From the NCBI RefSeq assembly GCF_003288845.1, contig NZ_NHYN01000010.1:1-61403 (forward strand): a stretch of DNA of 61,403 bases, given 5' to 3'. This DNA comes from Helicobacter monodelphidis. GTDB lineage: Bacteria > Campylobacterota > Campylobacteria > Campylobacterales > Helicobacteraceae. The first letter of the stretch is position 1. Each line of letters starts with the position of its first letter. Below the pieces are notes generated by a model. It was not told where the DNA came from. It saw nothing but the letters and a program-made list of their open reading frames with translations, and ran no database searches. Positions 25,457 to 34,536 of the stretch are shown here, in pieces. Made by a program: the position numbers and the translations under genes.

Positions 25457-26215
25457 CTAAGATTTTGTTTTTTGTTGCAATTCGTATAGGATAATATATT
25501 TCCAAAAAACAGATTGTGCATTGTAGGAGGAGATGACAAAGCCGACATAGCCATGTAAGAATCCACGTTGTAAAAAATAGTTTTTAAAAAAACACCATAC
25601 GCTACGTGTGACTGCTTTGATGGGTGAAGAATATTTGTGGTGAATGTGTTGTTTTGCAAAAAGTTCCCCATATCGTTTGATTTTCACCAAAAATTCTGTT
25701 GCATTCTCGAAGGGGTAATGCTCGATAAAGCCTTGTAGGGGTTTTGTTTGTAATTTTCCTTGCAGGGAAATAATTTTTTCATGTACCTCGCTATCATCAA
25801 ATCGTGCATATTTGCGGTGATAAATGCCAACACAGCGGTCTTTATCCCAACCGCAGCATCGCACCCACTGCCCTTGATAAAAATTCTTTACCTCATAAGA
25901 ATATGCAATGTGGGGTTCTAGGTGGGTATGCCGTAATTCAGCAATTAATGCATTTGAAGCAATCTCATCACTGTCTATGGATAAAATCCAATCATTTTTT
26001 GCAAGCGATGCTCCAAGTTGCTTCATTTTTCCAAAGCCAATAAATGGGTGCTGATGAATATTGACATTCTGGAATTGTGTAGCAATTGAGAGAGTAGAAT
26101 CTTCTGAACCATTATCTAACACTACAACTTCGTCTAATTCTTGTAGAGATTCTAAAACCTTTTGTAGGTAATGTTCTGAATTTTTAGTAAGAATGACAGC
26201 TGATATTTGTATCAT
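25457..26215 (-). CDS. Glycosyltransferase family 2, LPS-core type (WaaE/KdtX-like)
   Basis: A 252-residue enzyme. The GT-A fold opens with ISAVILTKNSEHYLQKVLES. VVVLDNGSEDSTLSIATQF and WILSIDSDEIASNALIAEL hold the acidic metal-binding residues. The later EVHEKIISLQGKLQ and LQGFIEHYPFENATEFLVKI are typical of the WaaE/KdtX/LgtF group, which adds a glucose or similar sugar to the heptose of the LPS inner core. It lies directly after an MsbA-like exporter (8-base gap) and close to a GT9 glycosyltransferase, supporting an LPS role. The donor sugar is unknown. Confidence 0.88.
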   Translation of the reverse strand: MIQISAVILTKNSEHYLQKVLESLQELDEVVVLDNGSEDSTLSIATQFQNVNIHQHPFIGFGKMKQLGASLAKNDWILSIDSDEIASNALIAELRHTHLEPHIAYSYEVKNFYQGQWVRCCGWDKDRCVGIYHRKYARFDDSEVHEKIISLQGKLQTKPLQGFIEHYPFENATEFLVKIKRYGELFAKQHIHHKYSSPIKAVTRSVWCFFKNYFLQRGFLHGYVGFVISSYNAQSVFWKYIILYELQQKTKS

Positions 26216-26223
26216 AATGTGCC

Positions 26224-27939
26224 TTATTGAATAATTTCATTAAATTCGGGACAAATATGTAGTAACTCTTCCTTATTATTTGCAATACCCTTAATAATTC
26301 CATTCTTGATAAATGCGATGCGATCGGCAAGCTCAACGGTAGAAAAACGATGAGTAATGATTAATGTGATTTTATCTTTCATTATTTCTCTGAGTGTTTC
26401 TTTAAAATTAGCTTCCGTTTTGTTGTCTAATGCACTTGTCGCTTCATCAAGAATCAAAACATCGGGATTTTGATAAAGAACTCTTGCAATGGCGATGCGT
26501 TGACGTTGACCGCCGGAGAGAGTTGCTCCATTTTCATCAAGAATTGTGTTGATGCCCTCCTGAAATTGCGAAACAAATTCCCATGCTTTAGCAGCTTTGA
26601 GTGCTTCAATCACGCGTTCATTGTCAATCTCTTCACCAAAACCAAGTGTTCCATAAGCGACATTATAGGCGATACTTTCGTTAAATATTGATACCCTTTG
26701 TGTAACAATGGCAACTTTGCGTCTCAAACTTTTTTGTGTAAATTCTCTGATGTTACAGTGATTAATTAATACTTGCCCACAACTTGCATCATAGAATCTC
26801 AAAATCAGTCCAACAAGGGAGCTTTTTCCACCACCACTATTCCCTACCAGCGCTAAAGAATCCCCTTTGTTGAGATGTAAATTAATGTTTTGTAATGCGT
26901 TTTCCTTGCCTTCATAGTGTAAATAAACATCGCGGAAGGTAATATCTTGAATATGAGTGAGGTTGTTGTGCCCATCTTGAACGATTATCGCTCGATTTTT
27001 TAACTCAAAAATACGTTCTCCAGCTGCAATAGCAATTTGGAATTTGTTGTGCATATTACTAAGGCGTTTTAAGGGTGTGTAAAGCATAAACAATGCGGTA
27101 ACAAATGAGAAAAATTGAGGCATTTCTAATTTACCTTCAATGACTTGTGAGCCTCCAAGAAAAATGACCAATGCAAGGGCGATAGAACCCATTGATTCCA
27201 TTGTATAAGGGGAAAGCTCACTGATACGAACGGCTTTAAGATTTAGCTTAAAGAGCCTCTCATTTTCTTCAGAAAAACGTTGTACCTCCAATTTTTCTGA
27301 AGCACTTGCTTTCAATACTTCTATGTTGTTAAAGATTTCTGTGAGTCTTGAGGTGATGTCTGAATTCTTCTCCTGTGTTCGCTTAGAGACTTTTTTCATA
27401 CTTCTTGCAAGGAGAGAGAGCGGATATAGTGCTAAAGGAATAATTACTAAACCATAAAAAGCAAGTTCAGGGCTTTTGTAAATTACAACACCAACGAGGG
27501 CAATAATGGTGAATGCTTCACGGATAAATTCAGCACAATAATTTGAAATGGCGGATTGTACTTGTGCAATATCATTTAATAGTCGGCTAATTAATTCACC
27601 CGAACGTTTTTTGTTAAAAAAAGCCATCTCGAAAGACAACATTTTTTCAAGCAATTCATTCCGCAAAGTTTTTGTAATATTTTGCCCAATGTATGAGATG
27701 TAATAAGATTGTATAAATGCCCCTAAACCTTTGGTAAGGAATACTGCGACAATTACAAAGGGTAGAACAACTAATTGCACTTTGTCTTTATTGATAAAAA
27801 TATCTTTTAAAACAACTTCAATTAAGTGTGCAGTTGCTGCTGTAGCACCAGCAACAAGGAGTGAGCCAAAAATGGCTATGACAAAATGAATTCGAAAACG
27901 CCTCATGTAGGGCAGAAAATTCTTAAAAAATCGTTTCAT
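26224..27939 (-). CDS. MsbA-like ABC transporter (permease fused to ATPase)
   Basis: A 571-residue half transporter. Six membrane spans occupy residues 1-310. The ATPase has Walker A NSGGGKSS, Q-loop IVTQRVSIF, signature LSGGQRQRIAIA and Walker B DVLILDEATSALD. MsbA flips lipid A-core to the outer leaflet, and the related WlaB/PglK flips lipid-linked oligosaccharides. The neighbouring LPS glycosyltransferases support a lipid A or glycan flippase. It is divergent from the GT9 gene with a 61-base intergenic region that must hold both promoters. Confidence 0.88.
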   Translation of the reverse strand: MKRFFKNFLPYMRRFRIHFVIAIFGSLLVAGATAATAHLIEVVLKDIFINKDKVQLVVLPFVIVAVFLTKGLGAFIQSYYISYIGQNITKTLRNELLEKMLSFEMAFFNKKRSGELISRLLNDIAQVQSAISNYCAEFIREAFTIIALVGVVIYKSPELAFYGLVIIPLALYPLSLLARSMKKVSKRTQEKNSDITSRLTEIFNNIEVLKASASEKLEVQRFSEENERLFKLNLKAVRISELSPYTMESMGSIALALVIFLGGSQVIEGKLEMPQFFSFVTALFMLYTPLKRLSNMHNKFQIAIAAGERIFELKNRAIIVQDGHNNLTHIQDITFRDVYLHYEGKENALQNINLHLNKGDSLALVGNSGGGKSSLVGLILRFYDASCGQVLINHCNIREFTQKSLRRKVAIVTQRVSIFNESIAYNVAYGTLGFGEEIDNERVIEALKAAKAWEFVSQFQEGINTILDENGATLSGGQRQRIAIARVLYQNPDVLILDEATSALDNKTEANFKETLREIMKDKITLIITHRFSTVELADRIAFIKNGIIKGIANNKEELLHICPEFNEIIQ

Positions 27940-28000
27940 TGTGCGATTATATCAAAATTGCTACAATAGTGAAAGTGAATGATGTACAGAAAGGAATTTT

Positions 28001-29071
28001 GTGAAGATTTTAGTGGTTAAATTTCGCCATATTGGTGATGTTTTGCTTCTCACGCCTTTGATTGAGAATTTAGCTATCATATTTCCAAATGCACAAATTG
28101 ATGTAGCGATTAATCAAGAGTCTGAAATGGTATTGCAAGGAAATCCCCATATTCATCAATTAATAGTCTATGATAGAGCAAAAATTAAAAAATCAAAGGG
28201 CTTAAATCGCTTGAAGTTAGAATTGCAATTTTTTTACTTTTTCGTCCAGAATCGCTATGATTATGTGCTGAATACAACAGAGGGTGATAGGGGTGCATTT
28301 ATCGCTTTTTTAAGTCGTGCAAAACAGGTTGTTTCTCCAGTAAGCCACTCCTTTTTTGCTTACAAAATTACACATATTCTTCCACCCTACAAAGGACATA
28401 TTGTTGAATCGCATTTAGATATCTTGCGTGTGCTTAAAAAAGAGATTTATAGTAAAAAAGTTTGTGCCTATTATGAAGAGTCTAATTGGAAGCAAATTCA
28501 GAGATTGGGTATAGAAGGTGATTTTGTATTGATTCACCCATTAAGTCGTTGGAAGTTTAAATGTATTGATGTGTCGCTTGTTGCTAAAATTATTGATTTT
28601 TGCCAGGAGGAATTGGGTGTTAAGGTTGTGTTAAGTGCTGCTCCCGCACAAGAAGAATTGCAAGAAATTCAAGAAATTCTTTCTGTGTGTCATAGTCAAC
28701 CAATGAATCTAGCGGGGCAAATGACGCTGAAAGAATATATTGCACTTGCACATCACGCAAAACTTTTTATTGGTGTAGACACTGCAAATATGCATATCGC
28801 CGCTGCGATGAATACTCCAGTCATTGCATTTTTTGTTGCAAGTGCAGTTTTTCATTGGGGGGCTTGGGATAACGATTTAATGGAGTCAACATATTGCAAT
28901 CAAGATGGTTTGCAGAGAATGGGAAAGCATACTATTTTTGTGAAAAATAGTGCATCAAGAGATAGTGAAATTATGGAGAATTTTCGTCAAAATGGGACTT
29001 TTAACATAAATAATTTTGATTTGAATCTTCTCTTTCAAGAAATTAAAGAAAAATTAAGGAATAAAAAATGA
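28001..29071 (+). CDS. Glycosyltransferase family 9 (heptosyltransferase, WaaQ-like)
   Basis: A 356-residue GT-B enzyme starting with GTG after AAGGAATTTT. KILVVKFRHIGDVLLLTPLI is the typical GT9 beginning. The C-terminal half has DFVLIHPLSRWKFK near residue 175 and FIGVDTANMHIAAAMNTPVI near residue 258, the ADP-heptose site. Such enzymes add heptose to the LPS inner core; the length and sequence look most like the heptosyltransferase III group. Its stop overlaps the next gene as ATGA. Confidence 0.88.
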   Translation: MKILVVKFRHIGDVLLLTPLIENLAIIFPNAQIDVAINQESEMVLQGNPHIHQLIVYDRAKIKKSKGLNRLKLELQFFYFFVQNRYDYVLNTTEGDRGAFIAFLSRAKQVVSPVSHSFFAYKITHILPPYKGHIVESHLDILRVLKKEIYSKKVCAYYEESNWKQIQRLGIEGDFVLIHPLSRWKFKCIDVSLVAKIIDFCQEELGVKVVLSAAPAQEELQEIQEILSVCHSQPMNLAGQMTLKEYIALAHHAKLFIGVDTANMHIAAAMNTPVIAFFVASAVFHWGAWDNDLMESTYCNQDGLQRMGKHTIFVKNSASRDSEIMENFRQNGTFNINNFDLNLLFQEIKEKLRNKK

Positions 29072-30042
29072 AAAGGAATTTTTTATATGCTATTATTTTA
29101 GGATTATTGATGGTTTGCTTACTTATCCTTCCTGTAAAAATGGGGGAAGAGGGAGCGAATCGTCATATTCCCATTTTAGGATATGTTGAAGATATTTCGC
29201 ATAGTTACTATAATGAAACACTTTTAAAATTGAGTGCAACTTGGGCAAGTGTGAAATTTGCTAGTAAAATGGTTGCAGTTTTTCAACGTGGAGAAATTTC
29301 TTTTACCCCATTTGGAATGGGTGTTACAATTGCACCAGGTGAGCTGTTGGCTGCTGTGAGCGATAATTTAGAACGTGTCTCATCACTCCTTTTTTCCCTT
29401 ATTTTAGTTGTGCTAGGAGAAAGGTTGGCAGTGAGCGTAATGACTTTTTTGACATTTAAGGTTTTTTTACCTTTTTCTTTACTTTTAATTATTCTTTCAT
29501 TGCTTTTTAATACATTTAGAATAGTAACACAAAAATGGGGATTTTTGATATTAAAAACTACATTGCTTCTTTATTGTATTCTCCCTGCGAGTGCATTTTT
29601 AAGTGCTTTTGTACAATCTCATTATTTAGATGAAACCTATCAAAAAGAGATGGATTTTGTGCATTCTAAACAAGAGCAACTTGAATCTTTGGAAATTGTT
29701 TCCTATTCGCAAAAAATTTCTGAACAAGATGAGGTTCTATCACAGCAAAAGACGTCAACAGACTCTAGCTGGGTGGAACAAACTTTGCGGGAGGGTAAGA
29801 AAATTGCTGAATCGACTTTGGAGGGCATGAAGAAAACAATTAAACAGGTCAGTGATATGCATTTTGAGGAAATGCGAAAACAACTTTTGGAAGAATTTAA
29901 TAATGCTTTAAGTTTTTTGGATGCAATGGTGGATCGTTTTATGAGTATTATCACGATTTTTTTACTAACAAATATTGCTATTCCACTTGTTTTATTTGTT
30001 GTTATGATGAGAATGGTAAATTATTTTTGGCAGAAAATCTAA
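29068..30042 (+). CDS. Integral membrane protein with coiled-coil middle, unknown
   Basis: The protein is 324 residues. Hydrophobic segments lie near residues 4-24, 105-150, 158-180 and 290-318. A long polar, helix-rich part (about residues 185-285, for example MKKTIKQVSDMHFEEMRKQL) lies between the last spans. FTPFGMGVTIAPGELLAAVS sits on the non-cytoplasmic side. I do not recognise a family. It is translationally coupled (ATGA) to the GT9 heptosyltransferase, so an envelope function is likely, but that is inferred from position only. It ends 4 bases inside the end of truD. Confidence 0.7.
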   Translation: MKRNFLYAIILGLLMVCLLILPVKMGEEGANRHIPILGYVEDISHSYYNETLLKLSATWASVKFASKMVAVFQRGEISFTPFGMGVTIAPGELLAAVSDNLERVSSLLFSLILVVLGERLAVSVMTFLTFKVFLPFSLLLIILSLLFNTFRIVTQKWGFLILKTTLLLYCILPASAFLSAFVQSHYLDETYQKEMDFVHSKQEQLESLEIVSYSQKISEQDEVLSQQKTSTDSSWVEQTLREGKKIAESTLEGMKKTIKQVSDMHFEEMRKQLLEEFNNALSFLDAMVDRFMSIITIFLLTNIAIPLVLFVVMMRMVNYFWQKI

Positions 30043-31127
30043 TCATCACATTTTGGAAATTCTTGTTGGTTGGAGAGTTGCTCCAAAAAAGTAGTAGCAT
30101 AAGCACCTTTTGGTAAGCTAAAATGCAGTTCACCCTGTGCTTCCTGCGGAAAATAAATAAATTCTATATCACTTAAAAATACCCATGCCTGGCGACGAGT
30201 GCCTTCCTCTTGTAGGAGTGGTTCAAGAAATTGTTCTTCAAAAAATGCTGCTTCTTGGGTAGAATATTTTGTTTTTTTGCCACATATTAATCCTGTTGGC
30301 GTGATGTCTTGTTTTAAAAATCGTAAAGATTCTTGCATTAAATCAACAGCTTCAAAAAACTGCCCAAATGGGTAATGTGTTAAAATGTCCCCTTGTAAAA
30401 TCTTAAAAAAATGGGGTTGTTTGTAAAGTGACTCAAGGTGAATTTGTGGGTATAAATGTGCAATATCCTTGGGTTTGAATTCTTGCAATAATAAAGAAAG
30501 CTGAATACGTTTGTTGAGCCATTGATTAAAAAGATGGCTCTGAAGGGCAGAGAATAGAAATTCACGCTTTTTTTTGTCTCGCATTTTTGCTTCCCCTTGT
30601 AGAATCTTCTTAGCAAGAATGTAGTTGTCTTGATTCTTGCCAAAACGTTGATAACCAAAATAATTAGGTATACCTGAATGTTTCAATTTTTGTAAAACAG
30701 ATTCTAGGCGATTTGCTTCCCCTGGTAGAATTTTTTTAAGTCGCATACAAAAGCGATTACCTTTTAAATGTCCAATGCGAATTTTGTTGTGATGGTATTG
30801 GATAGAAAGAAGTTTGATTTGTGGGTGTTCAAATTTTTCTAGCAAAGGAAGAATTTTTTTTGGAAGTGTGATAGCTTGAGTGGTAAGTGCATTTTTATCC
30901 TTTAGTCCAGCATAGCCGATTTCAAAGCTTTTAACACCAAGTGTATTAGAAAGAATTTTAATGAGTTCAAAAGTGCTTAGATTCTTCTTGCGTATGAGAA
31001 TATAGAGATGTTCACCGCTCTGAGATGCTTCATAGAGTGGAATTTCATTGACAATAAAATCGCGTGGACATGGGTTAAAGTAAAATTGTAAGGGTGCATG
31101 TTGCATTATTCTTAATCGTTCATTCAT
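30039..31127 (-). CDS. truD: tRNA pseudouridine(13) synthase
   Basis: A 362-residue enzyme. The TruD signature with the catalytic aspartate is GYAGLKDKNALTTQ near residue 76. NYFGYQRFGKNQDNY near residue 155 and FLFSALQSHLFNQWLNKR near residue 190 are the other family blocks. It makes pseudouridine at position 13 of tRNA-Glu. It lies at the head end of the block of membrane protein, pgpA, Sat-like and regulator genes, all reading left, and starts 1 base into the preceding gene's end. Confidence 0.94.
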   Translation of the reverse strand: MNERLRIMQHAPLQFYFNPCPRDFIVNEIPLYEASQSGEHLYILIRKKNLSTFELIKILSNTLGVKSFEIGYAGLKDKNALTTQAITLPKKILPLLEKFEHPQIKLLSIQYHHNKIRIGHLKGNRFCMRLKKILPGEANRLESVLQKLKHSGIPNYFGYQRFGKNQDNYILAKKILQGEAKMRDKKKREFLFSALQSHLFNQWLNKRIQLSLLLQEFKPKDIAHLYPQIHLESLYKQPHFFKILQGDILTHYPFGQFFEAVDLMQESLRFLKQDITPTGLICGKKTKYSTQEAAFFEEQFLEPLLQEEGTRRQAWVFLSDIEFIYFPQEAQGELHFSLPKGAYATTFLEQLSNQQEFPKCDD

Positions 31128-31723
31128 TATCTATTCCTTTGAAAGCTCCGAATAAGGGAGTGGATTACAAGAATTTGATTTATAAGAAGCACGAGATGGA
31201 TATAGAAAATTTGTTCTTGCTTATCGTAGTTTGTTGGTGTCCTAAAGCTTTGTTGCCATTCTATAAAAGCATAGAGGATGAAAGCAAGAATGAGTCCAAT
31301 AAAAGAACCCTGTTGTTTAGAAATATCCAATGCCATAATGGCTTGTTTGTGGTGAAATATCATTGTTTCAGCACGTAATAGGTAATTTCCAAAAATAAAA
31401 ATAATTTGATAAAATGAATAAATAAGTATTGCAATATACAAAGGTGTACTCCTTGATATAAAAATATAAGAAAATATAAATATTAAAATAATAAAAAAAG
31501 GTAGTAATTCTATAAATAATAAAATTTTGTAGTAGGAATGCCGATTTAGAATCTTAGGATAGAGATAAGCAACAGCCCACATCGCAATAGCGAGAAAAAT
31601 ACCACCAATAGAGTAGGTTATAGGTGGTAGAGGTGTATATATTACAAAAACGCTCCCAATAGATAGTCCACTAAATAAAGAATTATAAAGTTTATAATTT
31701 CTATAATGATAAAAGGTTGTCAT
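31127..31723 (-). CDS. Multi-span membrane protein, unknown
   Basis: The protein has 198 residues. Five or six hydrophobic segments cover almost its whole length (about residues 13-30, 35-55, 65-85, 92-113, 138-152 and 172-188). No charged motif or known signature is visible. The ATG overlaps the pgpA stop (ATGA) and its end abuts truD, so it is part of the same operon. Role unknown. The length and even hydrophobicity exclude a shadow frame. Confidence 0.7.
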   Translation of the reverse strand: MTTFYHYRNYKLYNSLFSGLSIGSVFVIYTPLPPITYSIGGIFLAIAMWAVAYLYPKILNRHSYYKILLFIELLPFFIILIFIFSYIFISRSTPLYIAILIYSFYQIIFIFGNYLLRAETMIFHHKQAIMALDISKQQGSFIGLILAFILYAFIEWQQSFRTPTNYDKQEQIFYIHLVLLINQILVIHSLIRSFQRNR

Positions 31724-32460
31724 TGTGCATTAAAGTCAAAAAGTACGGGGATATCAATTCCGGCTTGCTCTAACGCACCAAAAAGTATTGCCCCCAAGAG
31801 TCCTGCGAAAAAACCTGCTAATGCATCATCACCAACAACACCTAACCCACCTTTAACTTTTTTATCGATTCTTCCAATAATGGAAGGTTTCCAGATGTCA
31901 AAGAGACGAAATAGAATAAATGCAAGAATGGATTGATAAATTCCAAAGCCAATCATTGCCATCGCAATCCATACGCCAACAAGTTCATCAATTACAATAC
32001 ATTTATTATCGTGAATGCCACCTTCTTTTTCGTATCCATCAATTATTTTAACGGCGATAACACCAATGAGTGCAGCGGCTAGAAATAAATTTGAAGCCGC
32101 AAAGTAATAAAGAATAGGTAAGCCTAACAATATGGCGATTAAGCTTCCCATTGTGCCGGGTGCTTTAGGAAACATTCCACTATAAAAAAGTGTGAGAAAA
32201 ATCCAACGCATCTCTGCCTTAAAACCCACTCTGTGCATATATTCTTGTGTAATTTTGAATTCATTTTGTGCATATTCTTGTTTTTTTTGTTCATTTTTTA
32301 AGTCTTTATCCGCCTCTTGCTCCAGTTCAAGATTGCGCTGTTTTTCTTTTTGTTTTGCTTTTATTACTTCTTCTTTATTTGGCGGTGCAGAGAGAGAAAA
32401 GTTTTGTTTGTGGTGCATAGCTTGTTCCAGGTTTTGTGAAAAATCTTTTTTTTGCTCCAT
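31720..32460 (-). CDS. pgpA: Phosphatidylglycerophosphatase A with charged N-terminal extension
   Basis: A 246-residue protein. From about residue 82 it is PgpA: YSGMFPKAPGTMGSLIAILL, then KCIVIDELVGVWIAMAM with conserved DE, and GGLGVVGDDALAGFFAG near residue 205. It dephosphorylates phosphatidylglycerol phosphate in the inner membrane. Ordinary PgpA proteins are about 160 residues. The first 80 residues here are highly charged (for example VIKAKQKEKQRNLELEQEAD) and probably helical; this extension has no assigned role. It is coupled to the membrane protein downstream and follows the Sat-like gene by 8 bases. Confidence 0.88.
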   Translation of the reverse strand: MEQKKDFSQNLEQAMHHKQNFSLSAPPNKEEVIKAKQKEKQRNLELEQEADKDLKNEQKKQEYAQNEFKITQEYMHRVGFKAEMRWIFLTLFYSGMFPKAPGTMGSLIAILLGLPILYYFAASNLFLAAALIGVIAVKIIDGYEKEGGIHDNKCIVIDELVGVWIAMAMIGFGIYQSILAFILFRLFDIWKPSIIGRIDKKVKGGLGVVGDDALAGFFAGLLGAILFGALEQAGIDIPVLFDFNAQ

Positions 32461-32468
32461 TATTTTTC

Positions 32469-33665
32469 CTAAGTAACTAAATTTGTTTGGTATAAATCCA
32501 AAAGGTTTAAATAAAATTCTTGGTCACTATAGTTGTTTAGCATACCTTGTGCATTAGGGATGATATCGTTATAAAGTTTTTCAAGTCGTTTGAATCTGTC
32601 AGGAAAAAGTTGATTTAATATCATCGCTGAAATTTCTTTACGCACTAAAATAGGGGGTGGTGGAATGCCTAAACGATAAAGTTCCATAATTGTTCCTGCA
32701 CGATAATGCACATAGTGATGATGCCCATGTGGGCAAGACTTTACGCATACAATGGTGTTACAGATTGTACAATAGACATATTCGTTGATGATTTTAATGT
32801 CCATATTAAAGCCCTTTAGGGAATTAAAAATGTTATTAATTTCATTATTGTCGTAATAAAGGGATAATCCCATATAATTAGAGCCTGCTACCATACGATT
32901 ACAACCAAAATTTTGTGCGATGAGCGCGTCCATAATGATACGATTTGCTCCACTTGATAGATAAGTATCATCTAAGGGAACAATAATTAGTTTATCATGA
33001 GAAAAGTAATTGTTAATGGTGTGTTGGAGCATTTTAAAACGTAATTGATAGGGAATTAATGGTGTAAAACCATAAGGTCTGAATAAGAATATAACAAGTA
33101 AATCACTGTCTTCTAAATTTAAACGTATAATTCTTTCATGCACTCTATGTAGTGGATTTGCTTGCAAAGTAAGGGCGGTAATACGTTTTGCTCCTAGTTC
33201 TTTTACTTTATCTTGAATCTTTTGTTGAATGTTGACCAGGTTTTGTTGCAATTCAATCTCATATTCACCACAAACTGCATAATTACCTAAATGTGAGTAG
33301 GCATATTTCGCACGTTGAGAGACAAGATCTCCTGCCATAATTTTTTGGAATCTTTTTTCTTTGTTAATTAAAAAGACTTCATTGACAAAAATTTGCCCAT
33401 ATTTTTTGCCCTCACAGACAATATCTAAAACTTCACCCTCATGTGTATTTTTGAGTATTTTTTCATTATGTTCACCACTTGGTGTTAATAGAAAGGGGAA
33501 AGGAAAACTCCGTCCTTGATATATACCACATTGATCAACCTCTGTAGCCTCTTGCTGATTCATTAATTTATGCACAGGGTTTAAAAGCCCAAGTTTACAT
33601 AAACAGAGAATATAAATTGTTTCCCTGTCAATAAATAGGGTCTTGTTTTTTCTTGATAATTCCAT
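32469..33665 (-). CDS. Sulfate adenylyltransferase-like protein (Sat fold)
   Basis: The product is 398 residues. The nucleotidyltransferase motif is QANPLHRVHERII near residue 198 (Sat: RNPxHRAHE). MVAGSNYMGLSLYYD near residue 295 corresponds to the GRDHAG region but is changed. YCTICNTIVCVKSCPHGHHH and RAGTIMELYRLGIPPPPIL match the Sat C-terminus. Sat makes APS from sulfate and ATP. No PAPS/APS reductase or sulfate transporter is near, and the changed motif makes classic Sat activity uncertain. ATG 33665 lies 38 bases inside the end of the regulator gene. The same neighbourhood is known in Campylobacter (Cj1607-1610). Confidence 0.78.
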   Translation of the reverse strand: MELSRKNKTLFIDRETIYILCLCKLGLLNPVHKLMNQQEATEVDQCGIYQGRSFPFPFLLTPSGEHNEKILKNTHEGEVLDIVCEGKKYGQIFVNEVFLINKEKRFQKIMAGDLVSQRAKYAYSHLGNYAVCGEYEIELQQNLVNIQQKIQDKVKELGAKRITALTLQANPLHRVHERIIRLNLEDSDLLVIFLFRPYGFTPLIPYQLRFKMLQHTINNYFSHDKLIIVPLDDTYLSSGANRIIMDALIAQNFGCNRMVAGSNYMGLSLYYDNNEINNIFNSLKGFNMDIKIINEYVYCTICNTIVCVKSCPHGHHHYVHYRAGTIMELYRLGIPPPPILVRKEISAMILNQLFPDRFKRLEKLYNDIIPNAQGMLNNYSDQEFYLNLLDLYQTNLVT

Positions 33666-34536
33666 ATTTTTTTCGCTTCTCCCATAGACTTTTTCGAGAC
33701 ATTCCCAAACGACGTGAAAGTTCTGTGTCTGGGTATTTATGTTCATAACGTAAGATGATATTCCTAATGTAATCGTCGACGCATAAAATTTTCCCACAAA
33801 AGTCGATATTATCGACACCTTCTACATCTAAAACATTCTTGAATTCTATCTCTTCTAAGGCAATAAAAGAACTAATGATACGTTTATTCTCGATAATTTC
33901 AAAAAATTCCTTTCTTTCTGGTTTTTTTAAATCTTCAAGCCCAATCACATACATTAGGTCTGTATTTTTCTGTCGTAAATGGCCTAAATATTCACGCCAA
34001 CCTTGATGGCTCTTTAGTGAAAAGAAGCTAAGAGAAATTTTTTCTTGCCTAGCATAAGAGATAATGAAAGCATCTGCACTTTTCTGATTCTGACTTCTTA
34101 TGATAATTGGTAAAGTGACCTTGCTGTCATTAGGTGTTCTAAAATCACTAAGTACCATATCAACATAGTTGCGATAAAAAGTAACAAGTTGCTTAAGATG
34201 TTGAAAGGTGTGGTAATGTTCAATTTTTCTCACCAATTCATCAAACATAAATGGTTTCAAAATATAGTCTTTAGCACCCGCTTTTAAGGGTTTTGTAACC
34301 GTATCATCACTGACATAAGGAATCATTAAAATAATAATATTATCTTTATGTTGCTCAATAATAGGGTAGATGTTTTGTCCCATTAAGCTTGTTGAAAGTA
34401 AAATCACATCATATTCATCTTTGCATAAAGCATCGTTGACAAGTGAAACAGTATCACACTCAAATCCAAAATCACAGAGCTTTGCGGCAATGCTCTGTGC
34501 TAAATAAATCTCATTCTCTACAATTAAAACCCTCAT
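33628..34536 (-). CDS. Atypical orphan response regulator, HP1021/Cj1608 type
   Basis: A 302-residue regulator. The N-terminal receiver reads MRVLIVENEIYLAQSIA, but the phosphorylation site LLD is replaced by serine (DVILLSTSLMG, near residue 52), while the later lysine is kept in AKDYILKPFMFDELV. The C-terminus has a Fis-like helix-turn-helix (DTELSRRLGMSRKSLWEKRK). HP1021 of H. pylori and Cj1608 of Campylobacter are phosphorylation-independent regulators of redox, metabolic and replication functions, and the position next to ispDF is the same. The ATG at 34536 overlaps the ispDF stop as ATGA and has GGAGGG upstream. Confidence 0.88.
   Translation of the reverse strand: MRVLIVENEIYLAQSIAAKLCDFGFECDTVSLVNDALCKDEYDVILLSTSLMGQNIYPIIEQHKDNIIILMIPYVSDDTVTKPLKAGAKDYILKPFMFDELVRKIEHYHTFQHLKQLVTFYRNYVDMVLSDFRTPNDSKVTLPIIIRSQNQKSADAFIISYARQEKISLSFFSLKSHQGWREYLGHLRQKNTDLMYVIGLEDLKKPERKEFFEIIENKRIISSFIALEEIEFKNVLDVEGVDNIDFCGKILCVDDYIRNIILRYEHKYPDTELSRRLGMSRKSLWEKRKKYGIIKKKQDPIY

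Noticed and set aside
30039-30042. Frameshift suspected at the overlap of the unknown membrane protein and truD
   Set aside because: The two genes converge and simply overlap by 4 bases; both have normal ends.
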